Shown: in pieces, positions 14,201 to 26,079 of the stretch
Numbering within the stretch: the stretch's first letter is position 1
Layout of the letters: each line of letters opens with the position of its first letter
Notes under the pieces: generated by a model
Told to the model about the DNA's origin: nothing
What the model saw: the letters and a program-made list of their open reading frames with translations, nothing else
The model's database searches: none
Position numbers and translations under genes: made by a program
Assembly: GCA_963931925.1 (NCBI GenBank)
Contig: OZ007582.1
Location: 26,861,665-26,925,664, forward strand
Direction: 5' to 3'
From: Onchidella celtica
Taxonomy: Eukaryota; Mollusca; Gastropoda; Systellommatophora; Onchidiidae
Length of the DNA: 64,000 nt

Positions 14201-14528
14201 ATAAAATAGAAAGTAGTGCAACACGACATTGAATTACTCCACATTTAGACACAGTAAAAATAATTCACTGCAAAATTTTAAAATTTGAGTCAGTGTTGGC
14301 TAACCAGTGTTCTGTTTTACAGAAATTTTTTTTCTTCTTTTTAGTCTGTTTGTTGTATCAATTTTCAAACTACAACAGATTTACTCTCCGTTTTCAAATT
14401 GCAACATGTTTAAGTTAATTTCATATTACTTGATTTTGACCTTTTCGCATTTAAAAAGAAGCAAAATCTCCAGTTTTCCAGCAGGTCAAGAAATTCTGAA
14501 GGTTTTGCTAAATGTACTCGAGCCTGAT
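11261..14528. other. non-coding stretch, nothing firmly recognised
   Basis: Contains poly-C tracts (about 11,517-11,528 and 11,840-11,860) and AT-rich DNA. Three consecutive minus-strand frames at 11,987-12,564 have protein-like composition but no motif I recognise and no clear splice sites, so I do not call a gene. Confidence 0.35.
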
Positions 14529-14706
14529 CACATTGTTATATCTATTGTTAAAAAGAATGGCATCAAATCAGTTATTTCTTTTTGTAAAGCAACAGTAGAT
14601 ATATTATAACATTTTGTGCATTTGTGTAGTCATTATAGTAGTTAATACTATTGAACAAAAAGTTGTGTAAAATGATATGTTTTTACATAATTATTATTTT
14701 GTTATA
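14529..14706 (+). repeat. dispersed repeat, copy 2
   Basis: Second copy of the repeat at 2,207-2,385, same orientation, with scattered substitutions and small indels. Confidence 0.65.
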
Positions 14707-14799
14707 CAATTCTGGTTCTAGGGAATGCAGTAATGACTAATCTAAAAACAAACAAACAAACGAACAACAACAATAAGAAAATATTCCCAAAAGGAACGG

Positions 14800-15400
14800 A
14801 TATTGTGAAGCAGAAACATTATAATCACCCACAACTGAAACTAATAAACACATCCCGGGCCGGGCCGGGCCGGGGACCTCAACTAGTAGCTTAATAAAAA
14901 AAAGTTTTATAGCGAAATAAAACGCCGGTCTCATTTTAAAATGAAAACATTCATTAAACACTGCAAGTATGAAAAGACACCATTAAACACGGCAAGTGTG
15001 AAAAGCACAAAGTACACAAGAGAGTCGACCAAAGTAGGAATGATAGGGGAATCTCAAATAGTCAACGATAATAAAATGACACCCTGAAAAATACCAAATT
15101 GTACAGTTTTATTTACCAAAGTATATGTCTTGCAGGTGTGCAATCAAATATGGATGAAAATAAATCTGGATGAAAATAAATATCTACAACAAGTGGACAA
15201 CAAAGCCAGAACAGAAGAATATGCCAGGTAATGTTTCTGGTAGAAATTATGAAGAACTAACAAGGAAAACGAAATACAGGGACAGTTTTAGTTTCAGCAT
15301 GTTTGGAATAAAACCAAGAGATATTTGTCATTATTGTTGTACGCGACATTTTGGCGATTTTGAAGTTTTGTCGTGAAAATGGTCCTCTCACTCTTAATTT
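14800..15400 (-). repeat. dispersed repeat fragments shared with 22.5, 24.4 and 46.3 kb
   Basis: The stretch near 14,820-14,880, with GGGCCGGGCCGGGG preceded by 'aactgaaactaata', is an inverted copy of 22,490-22,560. The following stretch (15,000-15,115) has 'agtcgaccaaagta' and then 'gacaccctgaaaa'. It matches 24,430-24,520 in the same orientation and 46,300-46,420 inverted. These appear to be parts of the ancestral duplicated unit or an interspersed family. No coding sequence was recognised. Confidence 0.55.
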
Positions 15401-15419
15401 CATTATGTATAATAAGTGT

Positions 15420-15617
15420 ATTTACATCTGGATTAGTTGACTTGCTGGCCCTTCATTCTCCATTGTGTTTTATTTTATTTTCTGGTCCTCGTATTTCATT
15501 TCTCTACAATTCTTTCTTCTTTTAGTGATGGTTTTGTGTTCAATGACGTTTTTTGGTCAATAGAATCGATAGGAATAGTTCGTTTTTTAAAGGTGTATTC
15601 ATTTTGTTCAATATCCT
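15420..15617 (+). repeat. unit-family repeat (left part), also at 22.2, 31.8 and 40.9 kb
   Basis: The text 'gcccttcattctccattgtg', followed by a T-rich tract and then 'ttttggtcaatagaatcgat', recurs with changes at 22,190-22,330 and, inverted, at 40,840-40,970. The downstream part, with 'attcattttgttcaatatcc', also recurs at 31,790-31,830. It is part of the ancestral repeated unit described in the findings. Confidence 0.6.
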
Positions 15618-16030
15618 TTTCTTCCCCACCTATCAGACTACAGCTATCCATGGTGCTTTGAAGTTTAAGTTGAATAGAAGAATAGGGAAAAACACAGGTT
15701 GTGGAGGGGGAAGGAATAGTAAAACAAAGAAACTGAAACTTTGAACTGAAACAAACACTGAGTAACACGGACAAAATAACATCATTAAAGACAATGGGAA
15801 ACGGCTCGTGAATATTGCCGGTAATTCTCTTTCTCTCCCTCTCTTCCTCTCCCTCTCCCCCTCTCCCTCTCTCCCCCCTCTCCCCCTCTCCCTCTCTCCC
15901 CCCTCTCCCTCTCTCCCCCCTCTCCCTCTCTCCCCCTCTCTCCCCCTCCCCCTCTCTCCCCCTCCCCCTCTCTCCCCCTCCCCCTCTCTCCCCCTCCCCC
16001 TCTCTCCCCCCCCTCCCCCTCTCTCCCCCT
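15618..16030 (+). repeat. 413-bp tandem duplication, copy 1
   Basis: Starts with 'cttcccc' and 'acctatcagactacagc', and ends in a long CCCTCTCT polypyrimidine tract. The non-repetitive part is the same as copy 2 as far as I can see. Serine/leucine/proline-rich frames (and arginine/glutamate/glycine-rich ones on the other strand) are low-complexity translations. Confidence 0.85.
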
Positions 16031-16376
16031 TTTCTTCCCCACCTATCAGACTACAGCTATCCATGGTGCTTTGAAGTTTAAGTTGAATAGAAGAATAGGG
16101 AAAAACACAGGTTGTGGAGGGGGAAGGAATAGTAAAACAAAGAAACTGAAACTTTGAACTGAAACAAACACTGAGTAACACGGACAAAATAACATCATTA
16201 AAGACAATGGGAAACGGCTCGTGAATATTGCCGGTAATTCTCTTTCTCTCCCTCTCTTCCTCTCCCCCTCCCCCTCTCCCTCTCTCCCCCTCTCCCTCTC
16301 TCCCCCTCCCCCTCCCTCCCCCTCCCCCTCTCTCCCCCTCCCCCTCTCTCCCCCCCCCTCCCCCTCTCTCCCCCTA
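16031..16376 (+). repeat. 413-bp tandem duplication, copy 2
   Basis: Same unit as 15,618-16,030 at an offset of 413 bp, with a shorter polypyrimidine end. High similarity implies a recent duplication by slippage or unequal exchange, probably promoted by the CT-rich tract. Confidence 0.85.
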
Positions 16377-16839
16377 AATCGCAAAATCGACAGAAAAGCA
16401 GATCTTAAATGTCCAACTCGAAGGAAAGGGTCGTGTTTGAGGCAAAGACGGAAGAAACTTAAATCTGGTAGTTCCTGATCTAGATCTTTCTTTCGAGTCA
16501 CACCGCCCTTTTCCCTCCTTGGAAGTCTAATGTTCAATTAGGGGCTACCGGTAAAGGAATAGTTAAAAATTCTTATGCGTCGTCCTTCCCCGCCTCGTTT
16601 TCTCGAAGCATTTATTTCAAAGCAGTAGGATTCTATGGGCAAATACGATAAGAATATTGGATTCGTAATACTTCCATGCCGTAATGAACTCTTTTTCTCA
16701 TTATATATATTACTGCCTTCTCTCATTGGATAGATAGAGTATCCCACTGTCCTTGAATGACTGCAGTCTTGCGGGTGGTATCCTTAAATTTAGAATTCTT
16801 TGTGAACAAAATTTCAGGTGGCTTTCATCCTGTGCTTTT

Positions 16840-17027
16840 CAGCAAACTGGTGGGAAAGTGGCACTCGAGACACAGAATACCGAGACGAACCATTCCTTAT
16901 TCCGCTTTACGCCCACAAATTGCGGGCGTACAAATACGGAGAGCACTACTTTTTTTTCAGTTCAATTATGAAGGGGTGTGATGGGAATTGTTACATTGTT
17001 GACATCGATAATACACGCGCAAGTTGA
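16840..17027 (+). CDS. putative coding exon of an unrecognised gene (copy at 16.8 kb)
   Basis: After a plausible acceptor ('tgcttttcag' ending near 16,844), one frame stays open to a TGA at 17,025-17,027. It shares a conserved pattern with the minus-strand frame at 47.9-48.1 kb: RDTEYR, an acidic-FL block, Y-x-HKL, then SIMKGC and CYIVD with conserved cysteines. Differences between the copies include conservative amino-acid changes and small gaps, as expected for coding sequence. A third homologous region near 23.1 kb lacks this exon. I do not recognise the family. It may be the last exon of a gene whose other exons are outside the duplicated unit or are too diverged to see. It lies tail to tail with galectin-like copy 1. 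Confidence 0.4.
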
Positions 17028-18784
17028 AGTCGGAATGTAACTAATTGACCCGACTCGGTATCCTATATCTCGGGTGGCATGAGTAGAGGTATTTCCTGGT
17101 AACTAGGCACCCTGGGAATTGTTGACATTCTTTTGTATTATTTCTGGCGCTCTGTGTCTGCAGAATGATGATCTAAACTGTTATTGAAATTATCACCTGC
17201 ACGTTGCTATCAGGACTGTCGGGTATAATCCCCACCCTTGGAAGTAGATCCCAGGATAAGCAAAATGGTTTTCAGACTGACCCTCACTCCCGAAAATGCA
17301 CAAAAACACACCACGTCTTAACAAGAGTTTCAGAATGTTTAAATCAATGCAGATTGTGAAGTAAATGGACAGAAAAAAAGAAAGAGAAAACAAATTTGGG
17401 ATATTTTTCAACTCAGTAATGATCTCAATTTGACAGGTGCGATCTTCCCAACCGATCTGTGGCGACTAGGCATAATTATATTCTGTCATGCAGAAATAGT
17501 CAGCCTAGTAGTATTAAAAGTGCCGTGTTTTGTCTATCTGTATATTTTAGTGGATAATTTTGTTACTGCTTCAGATAAATTTTGATTCAATCTTAACGGT
17601 AACATTTCTCATATATACACGTGCCTGTAATGGATTTCTGCTATAGATGACTATTGTGTGCTTATGGGACCTCCTTATTATGTGGACAACATTTTAAGCT
17701 AAGTGAACTCCCACTGAAATTCTACATCGGTCGAAACAGCTGCAATTCATTTTTTTTCTTTAATCCCCATGAATGTCAATTTGAACTGGAGGTCTGTCAA
17801 ATAGTGAGTTTCACTATCTTAATCTTTTTTTTTTTTTTTAAAGAAGGTTTTTGCCGAAATATTGGCATTTTCTGTCTTCCCTTTTTCTTTACGATTCATT
17901 GTATCATTTAGGTATTATTTCTTACGCAAGGCTTAATTAACTACATGCAATTTTTTCGTTTTGCCAATTTTTAACTTTTAACTTTTGTTCAATAAAAAGA
18001 TAGAACAGTGAATTTCAAAGTGTGAATCTCGACCTCTAGTGGATTATTTTATTTTTTTCTCATTTTAGAAATTACTTAGATTCATTAATTTACAGAAACA
18101 TTTATTAAATAGGCTACATTTTATTGTCGCTCCTAACTACTCAGAACAATGCTCTGCAATGGTGTAATGCCGACAGAATGGGCTTACTCGGCTGGTGGGA
18201 GGGTCATGGAAAAAAACACTGGGGTGGCATTAAATAAATATTTCCCAATGCTACTGATCAACGATGATCTTGTTTCATTAAACAGTGGCTCAAAAGAGAA
18301 CATTAGCTCTATGTCACCAGGCATTTTGTCAAAGTTTGGGATGGGTGACTAGGCCTAGATCTACACCAGTTCGTAAATCTTCTGAAGTTTTTAAGCCTCA
18401 CACACTTCTGAAATTCTCAAATTCAGATGGAGGTTTTTTTAAATATCAAACTGACTGAGCAAAAAGTTTGTAAGGGGTCTCAAACGTGCAGGCTTCATAC
18501 AAAAAGCTGTTCACAAAGGTATAGGCTTCGTAGCGAAAAAAACTTTTTTCAAATATTGCCCTTAAAAGCACAAAGTGGATAATAATAGAAAGAAAAAAGT
18601 GGAAAACTTCCAGCTGATAGTTGTGTTTACAAAAATGTTCTGTTACTGCCTGCATGATAAAAATATATTTTTTCAGCGCAGCTGACGACCAGATATTGTT
18701 CTATCAAAACATGGGTGCCTACACTGATATTGTTTCCGATTTTTTGTTTAATTGCCTGGATCTAGATCTAGATAGATCGAATTG
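17028..18784. repeat. ancestral-unit DNA between the unknown exon and galectin-like copy 1
   Basis: Non-coding. Aligns by eye to 23,160-23,900 and then to 26,770-27,660 (for example the 'cattaatttacagaaacatt' block at 18,083 and 26,880). It also aligns, inverted, to 43,690-44,900. Poly-T tracts near 17,826 and 18,046. No separate gene was seen. Confidence 0.55.
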
Positions 18785-19764
18785 TCAAAATTTGAAATGG
18801 TGGATCTTAGCATACCCAAAAAGCCTGATCCTATGCAACTGATCAACTGGCACCCTGTATGTGACTTTAGGCAACCGTAAATTATCCACACGAAAAACAA
18901 AAGAGTTCCTTGTAAGTAATACGAAAACGTCCAGTCTTTGGTTCCACAGCATACGGTAATTTGTCAAATGAGAGTGGCCCCACACACCACCTATGTTACT
19001 TTGCGTCCGGATTTTGTTAGTATGCCCTCCGTAGTTCGCACGAAAGTCCAGCTGTAAAGCAAGGCCTCCCGAAAGGGTACGAACATCAAATGTCATGCGG
19101 GTTCTTCGGAGAAATGTAAAGGAGAAATAGACCTGCAATTAAAATGTAGAAGTATAATTCAATGACATTGAGGGGTGGGGGAGGGGGGGGGGGGAGAAAA
19201 TGACAAAATAGAATAAAACTGTGAGAAAATTGCTGTCCATGAAGATCTTGTTAAGCTGTGCCAATGGTGTCTTTTAAGGCATCAACTGGCCACTGTGTTA
19301 GCTTCAACAACTAGAAGGGCATGATATCAGACTATTATCTGGATATCGTAACAAATGACAATTATAATGTCAAATTATGAAATATTACTCACCAGAACAC
19401 CTGGAACAACAGGCTGTTTAAATTGTAACTCAAAGTCTGTAAATTTGTTTCCTGGATCAGTCACTGGTATATCCCAAATTGTTGGCGTTCCCACCACATA
19501 AAAGCCCTTACTACTCGCCACCAGACCTTGTAACTTAAAACGGTCACAAATAACACACGTTTTGGTGTTTTCCAAGAACTGAAAGGCCGAACAATTAGAC
19601 TGACACTGAACAGCACACGACATCACATTCTCATAGCCAGCCATTTCACCACAACCTTCAAAACCAATTGGTAGTGGGAGGAATTCTCGGTATTCAGAAG
19701 CAGCCAAATTCATCAGTAAACAGAAACTTTGCCAGAGAACAACAAAAAACTTGCTTCGTTTCAT
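18785..19764 (-). CDS. secreted PAN/apple-galectin-like protein, copy 1 (two exons)
   Basis: Exon 1 is 19,393-19,764 and exon 2 is 18,785-19,132, joined across a 260-bp intron with GTGAGT donor and TTGCAG acceptor, phase 0. The predicted protein has 239 aa. A signal peptide ([15 protein letters not shown]...) leads into a six-cysteine region ([24 protein letters not shown]) like a PAN/apple fold. A galectin-like beta-sandwich follows, with 'QLDFR' where galectins carry H-x-N-x-R, and 'VWG' near the tryptophan site. The first ligand histidine is Q here and the usual glutamate after WG is absent, so classic galactoside binding is doubtful. An upstream in-frame ATG (19,776) exists, but MKR is the start conserved in the other copies. 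A secreted, lectin-like role in recognition is inference. The 5' flank to about 20,140 is also shared with the other copies. Confidence 0.65.
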
Positions 19765-19776
19765 TGTTTGTGTCAT

Positions 19777-20150
19777 GTTGTCTCCGAATTTTAAAATGCT
19801 GTTACTTACAGTCTGATTCTTCGATGATGAGTGGCTTTTGGAAGTTTGTATATAACAACTTTGTTACACAGCCTATCACACAATTTTAATTTCTATGAAA
19901 CGTCTGTCCCATTCCTGAACTGTGACTGTGAAATACGCACTGCTCACTTCGCAGACTCTACGATAAATGGATCGGACCAGCTTTGGCCAACCACAGACAA
20001 GATGAAAAATCCAACAAACCCACCAAGAGAGCGTTGTTCTGTCTCCTGTTTCCTAAGTGAATGTGGAACTCAGTCCTGACTCACTTGGCATTTGCCCTTT
20101 TATCTGGTGGGAATAAAGAACTATAACAGGAGCATGGCTGTTGTCAGAGA
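19777..20150 (-). promoter_or_regulatory. conserved 5' flank of galectin-like copy 1
   Basis: The upstream DNA resembles the 5' flanks at 30.76-31.3 kb and 41.04-41.55 kb, with blocks such as 'aatgtggaactcagt' and 'agaactataacagg'. Its conservation extends beyond the coding exons, so it was duplicated with the gene. No TATA box can be placed with confidence. Confidence 0.35.
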
Positions 20151-21516
20151 GGGGTTTTTGGAGATAATTGCGTTATTGTATAAATCCCCTCCAGATGTCA
20201 GAAGTGGGATATAGTGGATATAGTAGCTGTGAACACAGCTCGTTGACTCACACCCGAAACATTCATGCCTCAATAACTAAGCAACACAGGATTACTGATG
20301 TTCAGGCCTGACGGGCCATATAATCATAATACAACATTCGACTGCATAATTTACGGTAATCACAATCATTGATATTACATAAAAGTCATCGACTACAGAA
20401 AGTTCAGCAAGTCTATCTAAAATAGGGTATAGAAAGAGAGTATTGTACTATGCACTCTTGAAGTGCACCTATCCAGGACTACGGTTCCTAAAGGACACCG
20501 GTGTAAACAAATTCAATTTGGTCGGTCTCGCTTTCATACAATCAGTAATAGCACCTAATCAGATAATTGACTGACTCATAAAGCGTAGCAGCACTCACTA
20601 ATAATTTTCACAGTAATACATTTTACAAAATATCTATGCTGCTCCACACTAAGAAGTATACTGCTGGGAAATGAACATAGTTCAATCTCAAACACAATCT
20701 AACAGCTCATTACACATCTAGTAAAAATATAATCAATGTCCTTCTCTTCGTCACAATGGGGTGACGGAAAAACTGTCACAGTTCCTGACACGAACACATA
20801 CGAGGGATCTCACCATTTCCTCGCTCGCTATGGTTTTGCGAGCGAGAGAGTCCAATGTATGCGGTGTGCACACTTAAGCCTGGTGCACAGAGGCTTCGTC
20901 ACTGTCCAGGTCTCTCACAGTGCGAATCTTTCTGTCTGTCATCTCCACTCAGGTAGGAGGCCCCCGTGACTCGTCCTTTCGCCAAATGCTCGAAATATGA
21001 ATCCACTGATCTTAGTACGTGTGTTAGCTTTTATACCCCCCGATGGTTACTAAGGGTCTCCCTCCCGATAGGACGATCAAGGACCTAGCCACGACAAACA
21101 CAAGTTTGTCTTTCAGTTAACCCTAACTGCTTTCTCAAAAGGATATGTACACAACTCACAAACCTACGCTCGAACTTCTACAATCCTACTATGTAAACAA
21201 GAAAATCTCACACGCACACCAAAATCAATGGGTTAACTTAATGTTTACAAACTTCACTCACACATCCCTCATCACGAAATCCGTGGCTCGATTAATAGCT
21301 AAACGCGTTTCATATTCTCCCAAAATAAAACCAACCCATGACTAACAGAAAAAAGGAGCTCATGCGGCTCGTGACAGCTGTACGAGGGCTTAATTACTCT
21401 TTGAGATCATTCCCGTCTCCATTCCACCTCCACTGGATACAGTCAATTTCAGGAACCAAAACATTTTGAGGAACCAAAAACTTGCGCGACTGAGTAAAAT
21501 TCAAATTGTGGCACTA
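20151..21516. other. non-coding stretch, nothing recognised
   Basis: Sits between galectin-like copy 1 and the MITE. No domain-bearing frame, RNA or transposon end was seen. Confidence 0.4.
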
Positions 21517-21679
21517 ATTTTATAGGCAGTGGCTACGTTTACGGCAGAGTACGCTCATATCCCAATAGAAAAAAACAAAGAAAGAAAGACCTGCTGTACG
21601 AACGGGAGTAAAGCCGAACAAAGAAAAATGGTGAGTTGTATTCACCGGCTGCCGTAACCGTAGCCACTGCCATTTTATA
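21517..21679. mobile_element. 147-bp MITE with 8-bp target duplication (hAT-like)
   Basis: The element at 21,525-21,671 has about 23-bp inverted ends: GGCAGTGGCTACG then TTTACGGCAG on the left, and the reverse complement with one mismatch on the right. It is bounded by the perfect 8-bp direct repeat ATTTTATA (21,517-21,524 and 21,672-21,679). It is non-coding. The 8-bp duplication suggests mobilisation by a hAT-type or similar transposase. Confidence 0.85.
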
Positions 21680-21694
21680 ATCATAAGTTTTATC

Positions 21695-22037
21695 AGATTC
21701 TTTGGCTATAGTCCCTCCTTGACAGAGAGTCTTTCTGGTAGGCATTGAAAGTCTTTTCTAACCACTCTATCCTTTGTTTGTCCTTGAGTGGACAAGGTGG
21801 CTGAGCTACTTGTCGAATATTATGTTTTTGAATGCGATCAATAAACTCGTACAGGGCCGGGTGAGCTGCATAAAGCAAAATGTTTAGCTGTTTATAAAAA
21901 CATTCACAACCGTTTGTTGTTCTATTCTCGTCTATATTGTTGCTGGTCCAGATAGTAGGAAGGAAGGTCGCGGTAAGTTCAGTGTACACGTCTCTAAAAA
22001 TTGTATCGATGCAGAGAATCAATAAAGGGTTCCGCAA
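21695..22037 (-). pseudogene. transposase-like C-terminal fragment (MULE-like)
   Basis: A minus-strand frame of about 114 codons contains FLPTIW, then RTTNGCECFYKQLN and HPALYEFIDRIQ. This resembles the region following the catalytic core in MULE-type transposases and related domesticated proteins. No catalytic aspartate region is present upstream in any frame I can follow. It is probably the remnant of a DNA transposon. The assignment rests on pattern memory only. It lies immediately next to the MITE at 21,525, but need not be related to it. Confidence 0.45.
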
Positions 22038-22169
22038 AATGTCAAATCCCTCAAATTGTACTTTTTCTTACTTTTTTTTCCGCAAATGAAATATACCCAC
22101 CCATTTCACCTACCCACAGTTTCCAATGTTGTTTTCGTGCCAGTGTATTTACACGTACTTCGGGATTAC

Positions 22170-24420
22170 CTGTAGTTGACTGGTTGGCCCTTCATTCTCC
22201 ATTGTGTTTTTATTGTATTATTTCTCTCTTTTCTTTTCTATTTCTCGTCTTTCATTTCTCTGTACTTTTCTGTTCTTTTGTGTGGCGATTTAGTGTCACT
22301 GAAAATTTGGGTCAAAAGAATCGATAAGAATATTTCATCTTTTTAGGGCCTTTTCATTTTGTTCAATACCTTATTCTTCCTCACCCATATATCACACTAC
22401 AGCCACCACTTTTCCCATCACTTCCGCCTCATTTTCCCGAAGCATTTCTTTCAGTGAAGTGGGATTCGATCAGCAAATATGATAAGACTAGCTGAGGTCC
22501 CCGGCCCTGCCCGGGATAAATCGGTTTGAATATTAGTTTCAGTTCTGGGTGGTTATTATGGACTTGCTTCATCTTGCCTGTTCCTATTTGTTTATTTTAT
22601 TTTTGTTTGTTTGTCTTTAAATAAGTGTTACTGCTCTGCCTTTGTGAGTTGACACCCTGCGCATCCCGTACAATAGCACGATTTGCGCACGGATTAGTGT
22701 GTTTGATAGTGAACACATCGCAGGAAGTGATAACGAAACCTTAAAATGGCGAACCATGACTCGAAATAGATCTAAATTTGGGGAAACAATAAATTTCCAA
22801 TAAAAAAAAAACCACACCGATTTGAGACTTCTATTAAAAACTGTGCACCCTTACATCCATTCTGATGCACCATATAAAATTTGAAGTCTGAGTGTTGAGT
22901 GGTTCAGAACCCTTTTGCAACGAAAAATCTCAAGTCCACAAATATATAGTATAGATTATTAGATTCTCATTACTTTTTTCCATTATGTATATTACTGCCT
23001 TCACTCATTGGATGGGCAGAGTATCCTTCTGACTTTGAATGACTGCAATCTTGTGGGTGGTGTCCGTCAATGTAGAATTCTAGGTGAACGAAACATGGCT
23101 TTCTTCCTGTGCTTTTCAGCAAAAGTTTGTGAGAGTGCCATGCATAGAGGTATTTCCCGGCAAGTAGGCAAGTTATGAATTGTCTACATTCTTTTGTATT
23201 ATTCCTGGCGCTCTGTGTCTACGTTGGGTGTAAACAATCAAAGATGATCTTAAGCTGTCATTGAGATTGTCACCTGCACGTTGATATACGAACTGTCAGG
23301 TATAGTCGCGGAAAAATGCAAATCCCCACCCTAGGAAGTAGATCCCACGATAAGCAAAAGGGTTTTCAAAATGACCCTTCACTCCCGAAAATGCAAAAAA
23401 GAAAAAAAAAATTTAACCAGGTTTTCAGTGTTTTAAATAAATGCAGACTGTCAAATAAGCGATCAGAGAAGAGAAAGAAATGGAAAACAAATTTTGGATA
23501 TTTTCATCACAGAAGTTATTGTGACCAAGATCTCAGATTGCAGTTTCTTCCGGACCGACGTGTCATAATTATATTATTTTATGCAAAATAGTCAGCCTAA
23601 TAGGGGCCTTGTGATATAGCATATCTATAATATGTTTAACATGGATGGTTTCAGTACATTTTCATTCTTGCTTAACCGTAACTTTCTTCTTCTTTTTTTT
23701 ATTTTAAATTCGTACCTGTAATGGTTTTCTGCCATTGATGACTATTGTGTGTAGATGGAACATCCCCAGAAATGCGGACATTTCAGTCTGACTGAACCTC
23801 CATAAGAAGCTGTAATTTTGTTTTTTGTTTTTGTTTTTTCTTAATCTTGGTGAATGTCAGTCTGCATTGCAACTAGGCAAGTTGATCGAATAGTGATTTT
23901 TACTACCTTATCCCTTAGTTGGCTTCGAATGCTTCGAATCAGTGGGAGTTGCAAGGGACGTAAACCTTTTTTTCCTTCGTTCCTAATTTAATAATTTAAT
24001 TAAGTCCCTTGAATGAAGTTATCTACTAACGCAATGGACACTGGAGACTTTAATACTAAACTTGCATCATAAAATAAAAAATTAATGTCTCTCAATGTTT
24101 ATGCCGGTACAAAACATGATCATTGAAAAGAAATAATCTGATGTGGCTCATAATTCTTGTTGCATAAATTCACAACGTTCATTCTAAAAAACAGCAAATA
24201 AGATTGCTGTTTTTTTTTCTTCAAACAACATCTAATGCTTTTAACAATGTGAAGCTGTGAAATAACTATGACAAGAGGTAGGAAAATTCAGAAAGAAAAA
24301 TTCATCAAAACTTAAACTACAGGGACAATCAATTTTATACTGTACAAGATTTGCACTGGCTAGATGAGAAAATAAACTTGATACAAATGGCAGGTTAAAG
24401 ATTGATCTGGCAGTGACAAC
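22170..24420 (+). repeat. second copy of the ancestral unit, left part (unknown exon deleted)
   Basis: Parallels 15,430-17,900 in the same orientation, with matching blocks at 22,183/15,447, 23,036/16,754 and 23,250/17,190. Around 23,115 the alignment jumps from the 'gcttttcagca' acceptor-like site straight to the sequence equivalent to 17,078. The coding exon seen at 16,840-17,027 is therefore missing here. No gene was recognised in this copy. Confidence 0.6.
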
Positions 24421-24728
24421 TTACACAGGTAAGTCGACCAAAGTACCAGTGGTAAGGAAAATTTCAAATAATAAACCACAAGACACTCTGAAAATGCACC
24501 ATGTACAGGTTTGTTTTAAAAAAAAAATAGGCAAAACCTGCTGGTGTGAAGAAAGAAAACATGCAAACTGCAATCAAATGTAATTATCCGGATGAATTAT
24601 CTAGAACGAGTAGAACAACATCGCTAGAACAAAAGAACATGCCAGGTAGTGCTTTGAGTAAAAATTGTAAAGAACTATGAAGAGTGAATATGGAAGGAAG
24701 AACAAACACAGCGACAATTTCAGTTCCG
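24421..24728 (+). repeat. dispersed repeat related to 15.0-15.3 and 46.3 kb
   Basis: Shares 'agtcgaccaaagta', 'cactctgaaaatg' and 'aacatgccagg' type blocks with 15,000-15,240. No coding content. Confidence 0.5.
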
Positions 24729-25485
24729 GTATATACATGTATATATGGCCTTTAGCGTCTTTACAGACGGTCTTAGCAGCTAGAATATTCACTTTCACTT
24801 TGACTGACAGCTTCTCTCGTGGCTTATTCTACCAATGTTTGACCCGAGAGTGCGATGGCAGTGATTGCAGGTCAGTCTTTTGGGTTCACTTTGGCGAGTG
24901 TTTTCATTCCGCCTCTGTCGTTTTGTCAGGTATGTTTCTTTTGCCTTGAAGTCTATTGCGAGCGTGCCACTGCGCAATTTTTGTCTCCATCTGCTTCGAT
25001 CACTTGCAAGGTTCTCCCATTCATTGGGGTCGATGTTGAATGCTTTCATCGTGACCTTGCAAGTGTCTTTGAATCGCAGATGTGGCCTACCTCTGGGTCG
25101 GTTGCCAGTAGCAAGTTCCCCGTAGAGAATTTGTCTGGGGATGCGATCATTTTCCATACGGTGGAGATGTCCAAGCCACCGCAGTCTTTTTTTGCCTAGG
25201 AGAGCCTGAGTTGATGGAATGTTGGCTCGGCTCAGAACTTCGATATTTGAGATCCTGTCTTGCCACTTGATCTTGAGAATTTTGCGTAGGCAGCGCAGGT
25301 GGAAGGAGTTGAGGGATCTTTCATGTTTGGAGTAGGTGGTCCATGTCTCTGAGCCATACAGCAGGGTGCTTAGGACGCAAGTTTGGTACACGAGTACCTT
25401 TGTTTTGATGGTCAGCTTGCTATTGTTCCACACCCTTTTTGAGAGTTTGCCAAAAGCTGTGGCCGCCTGTATATACATGTATATA
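24729..25485 (-). mobile_element. 5'-truncated LINE insertion with 17-bp target duplication
   Basis: The 17-mer GTATATACATGTATATA occurs at 24,729-24,745 and again at 25,469-25,485, exactly flanking a 723-bp insert. Inside, the minus-strand frame 24,795-25,478 (its first codons lie in the flanking repeat) encodes about 225 residues typical of the post-RT tail of a non-LTR retrotransposon ORF2. Recognisable pieces are KVLVYQTCVLSTLLYGSETW, 'LRCLRKILKIKWQDRISN', 'LRWLGHLHRM' and 'RPRGRPHLRFKDTCK', ending in a C-x2-C-x11-H-x4-C zinc-knuckle-like pattern. No catalytic RT residues are present and there is no poly-A tail, so it is dead on arrival. The frame is uninterrupted, which implies a fairly young insertion. 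Its left end marks the outer edge of the large inverted repeat. Confidence 0.85.
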
Positions 25486-26079
25486 CAGCAAAATAATGAT
25501 TAGAAATATTCCTTGTAAATATTGGGTTTTGACAGCCGAAAAGCTGACAGTAAATCACACAGCAGTGAGTTCCTTATGTAAAACAAACCAAATAACTGAA
25601 ATGTGAAATTTATGTTCGTGTAAGCAGTTTTCTAATTAATATAAACAGAAATGAAATCTAAATAGAACATGACGTACCAAACTGCAAGTTTTGTTACATC
25701 AACACACGGAAACTTTATTCATGGATATCGAAAGAGAACAACAAAAGATTTAGTCCAAGAGAATGATTATGTCATCGTTTCCTTCTGATGAAAGATGAAA
25801 TTAATCAAATATCATATGCGACTCCATTGTACAAAACAAAATGCTAATCTTGAAATTCAAAATTGTTTAAGGGGAAGTTATGCAGAATTCTAAATCAAGA
25901 AAGAAAATGCCAGATCTTTAAATTTTTTTTTTTAATTCCTTGACCCCTCATGCGTCGTGAAAAAAAAATACTCGAATGGGTTTTCTTCCATAAGAATTAA
26001 GAATGCCCTGTAGTGGACTTTTCTTGTGCCAAATTATTTAGTAACTAGTTCTTTTTGCGCAATGTGTCGAGACTTGAAT

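Noticed and set aside
15633..16537. Arg/Glu/Gly-rich 184- and 163-codon frames
   Set aside because: Polypyrimidine tract read on the opposite strand within the 413-bp tandem duplication.
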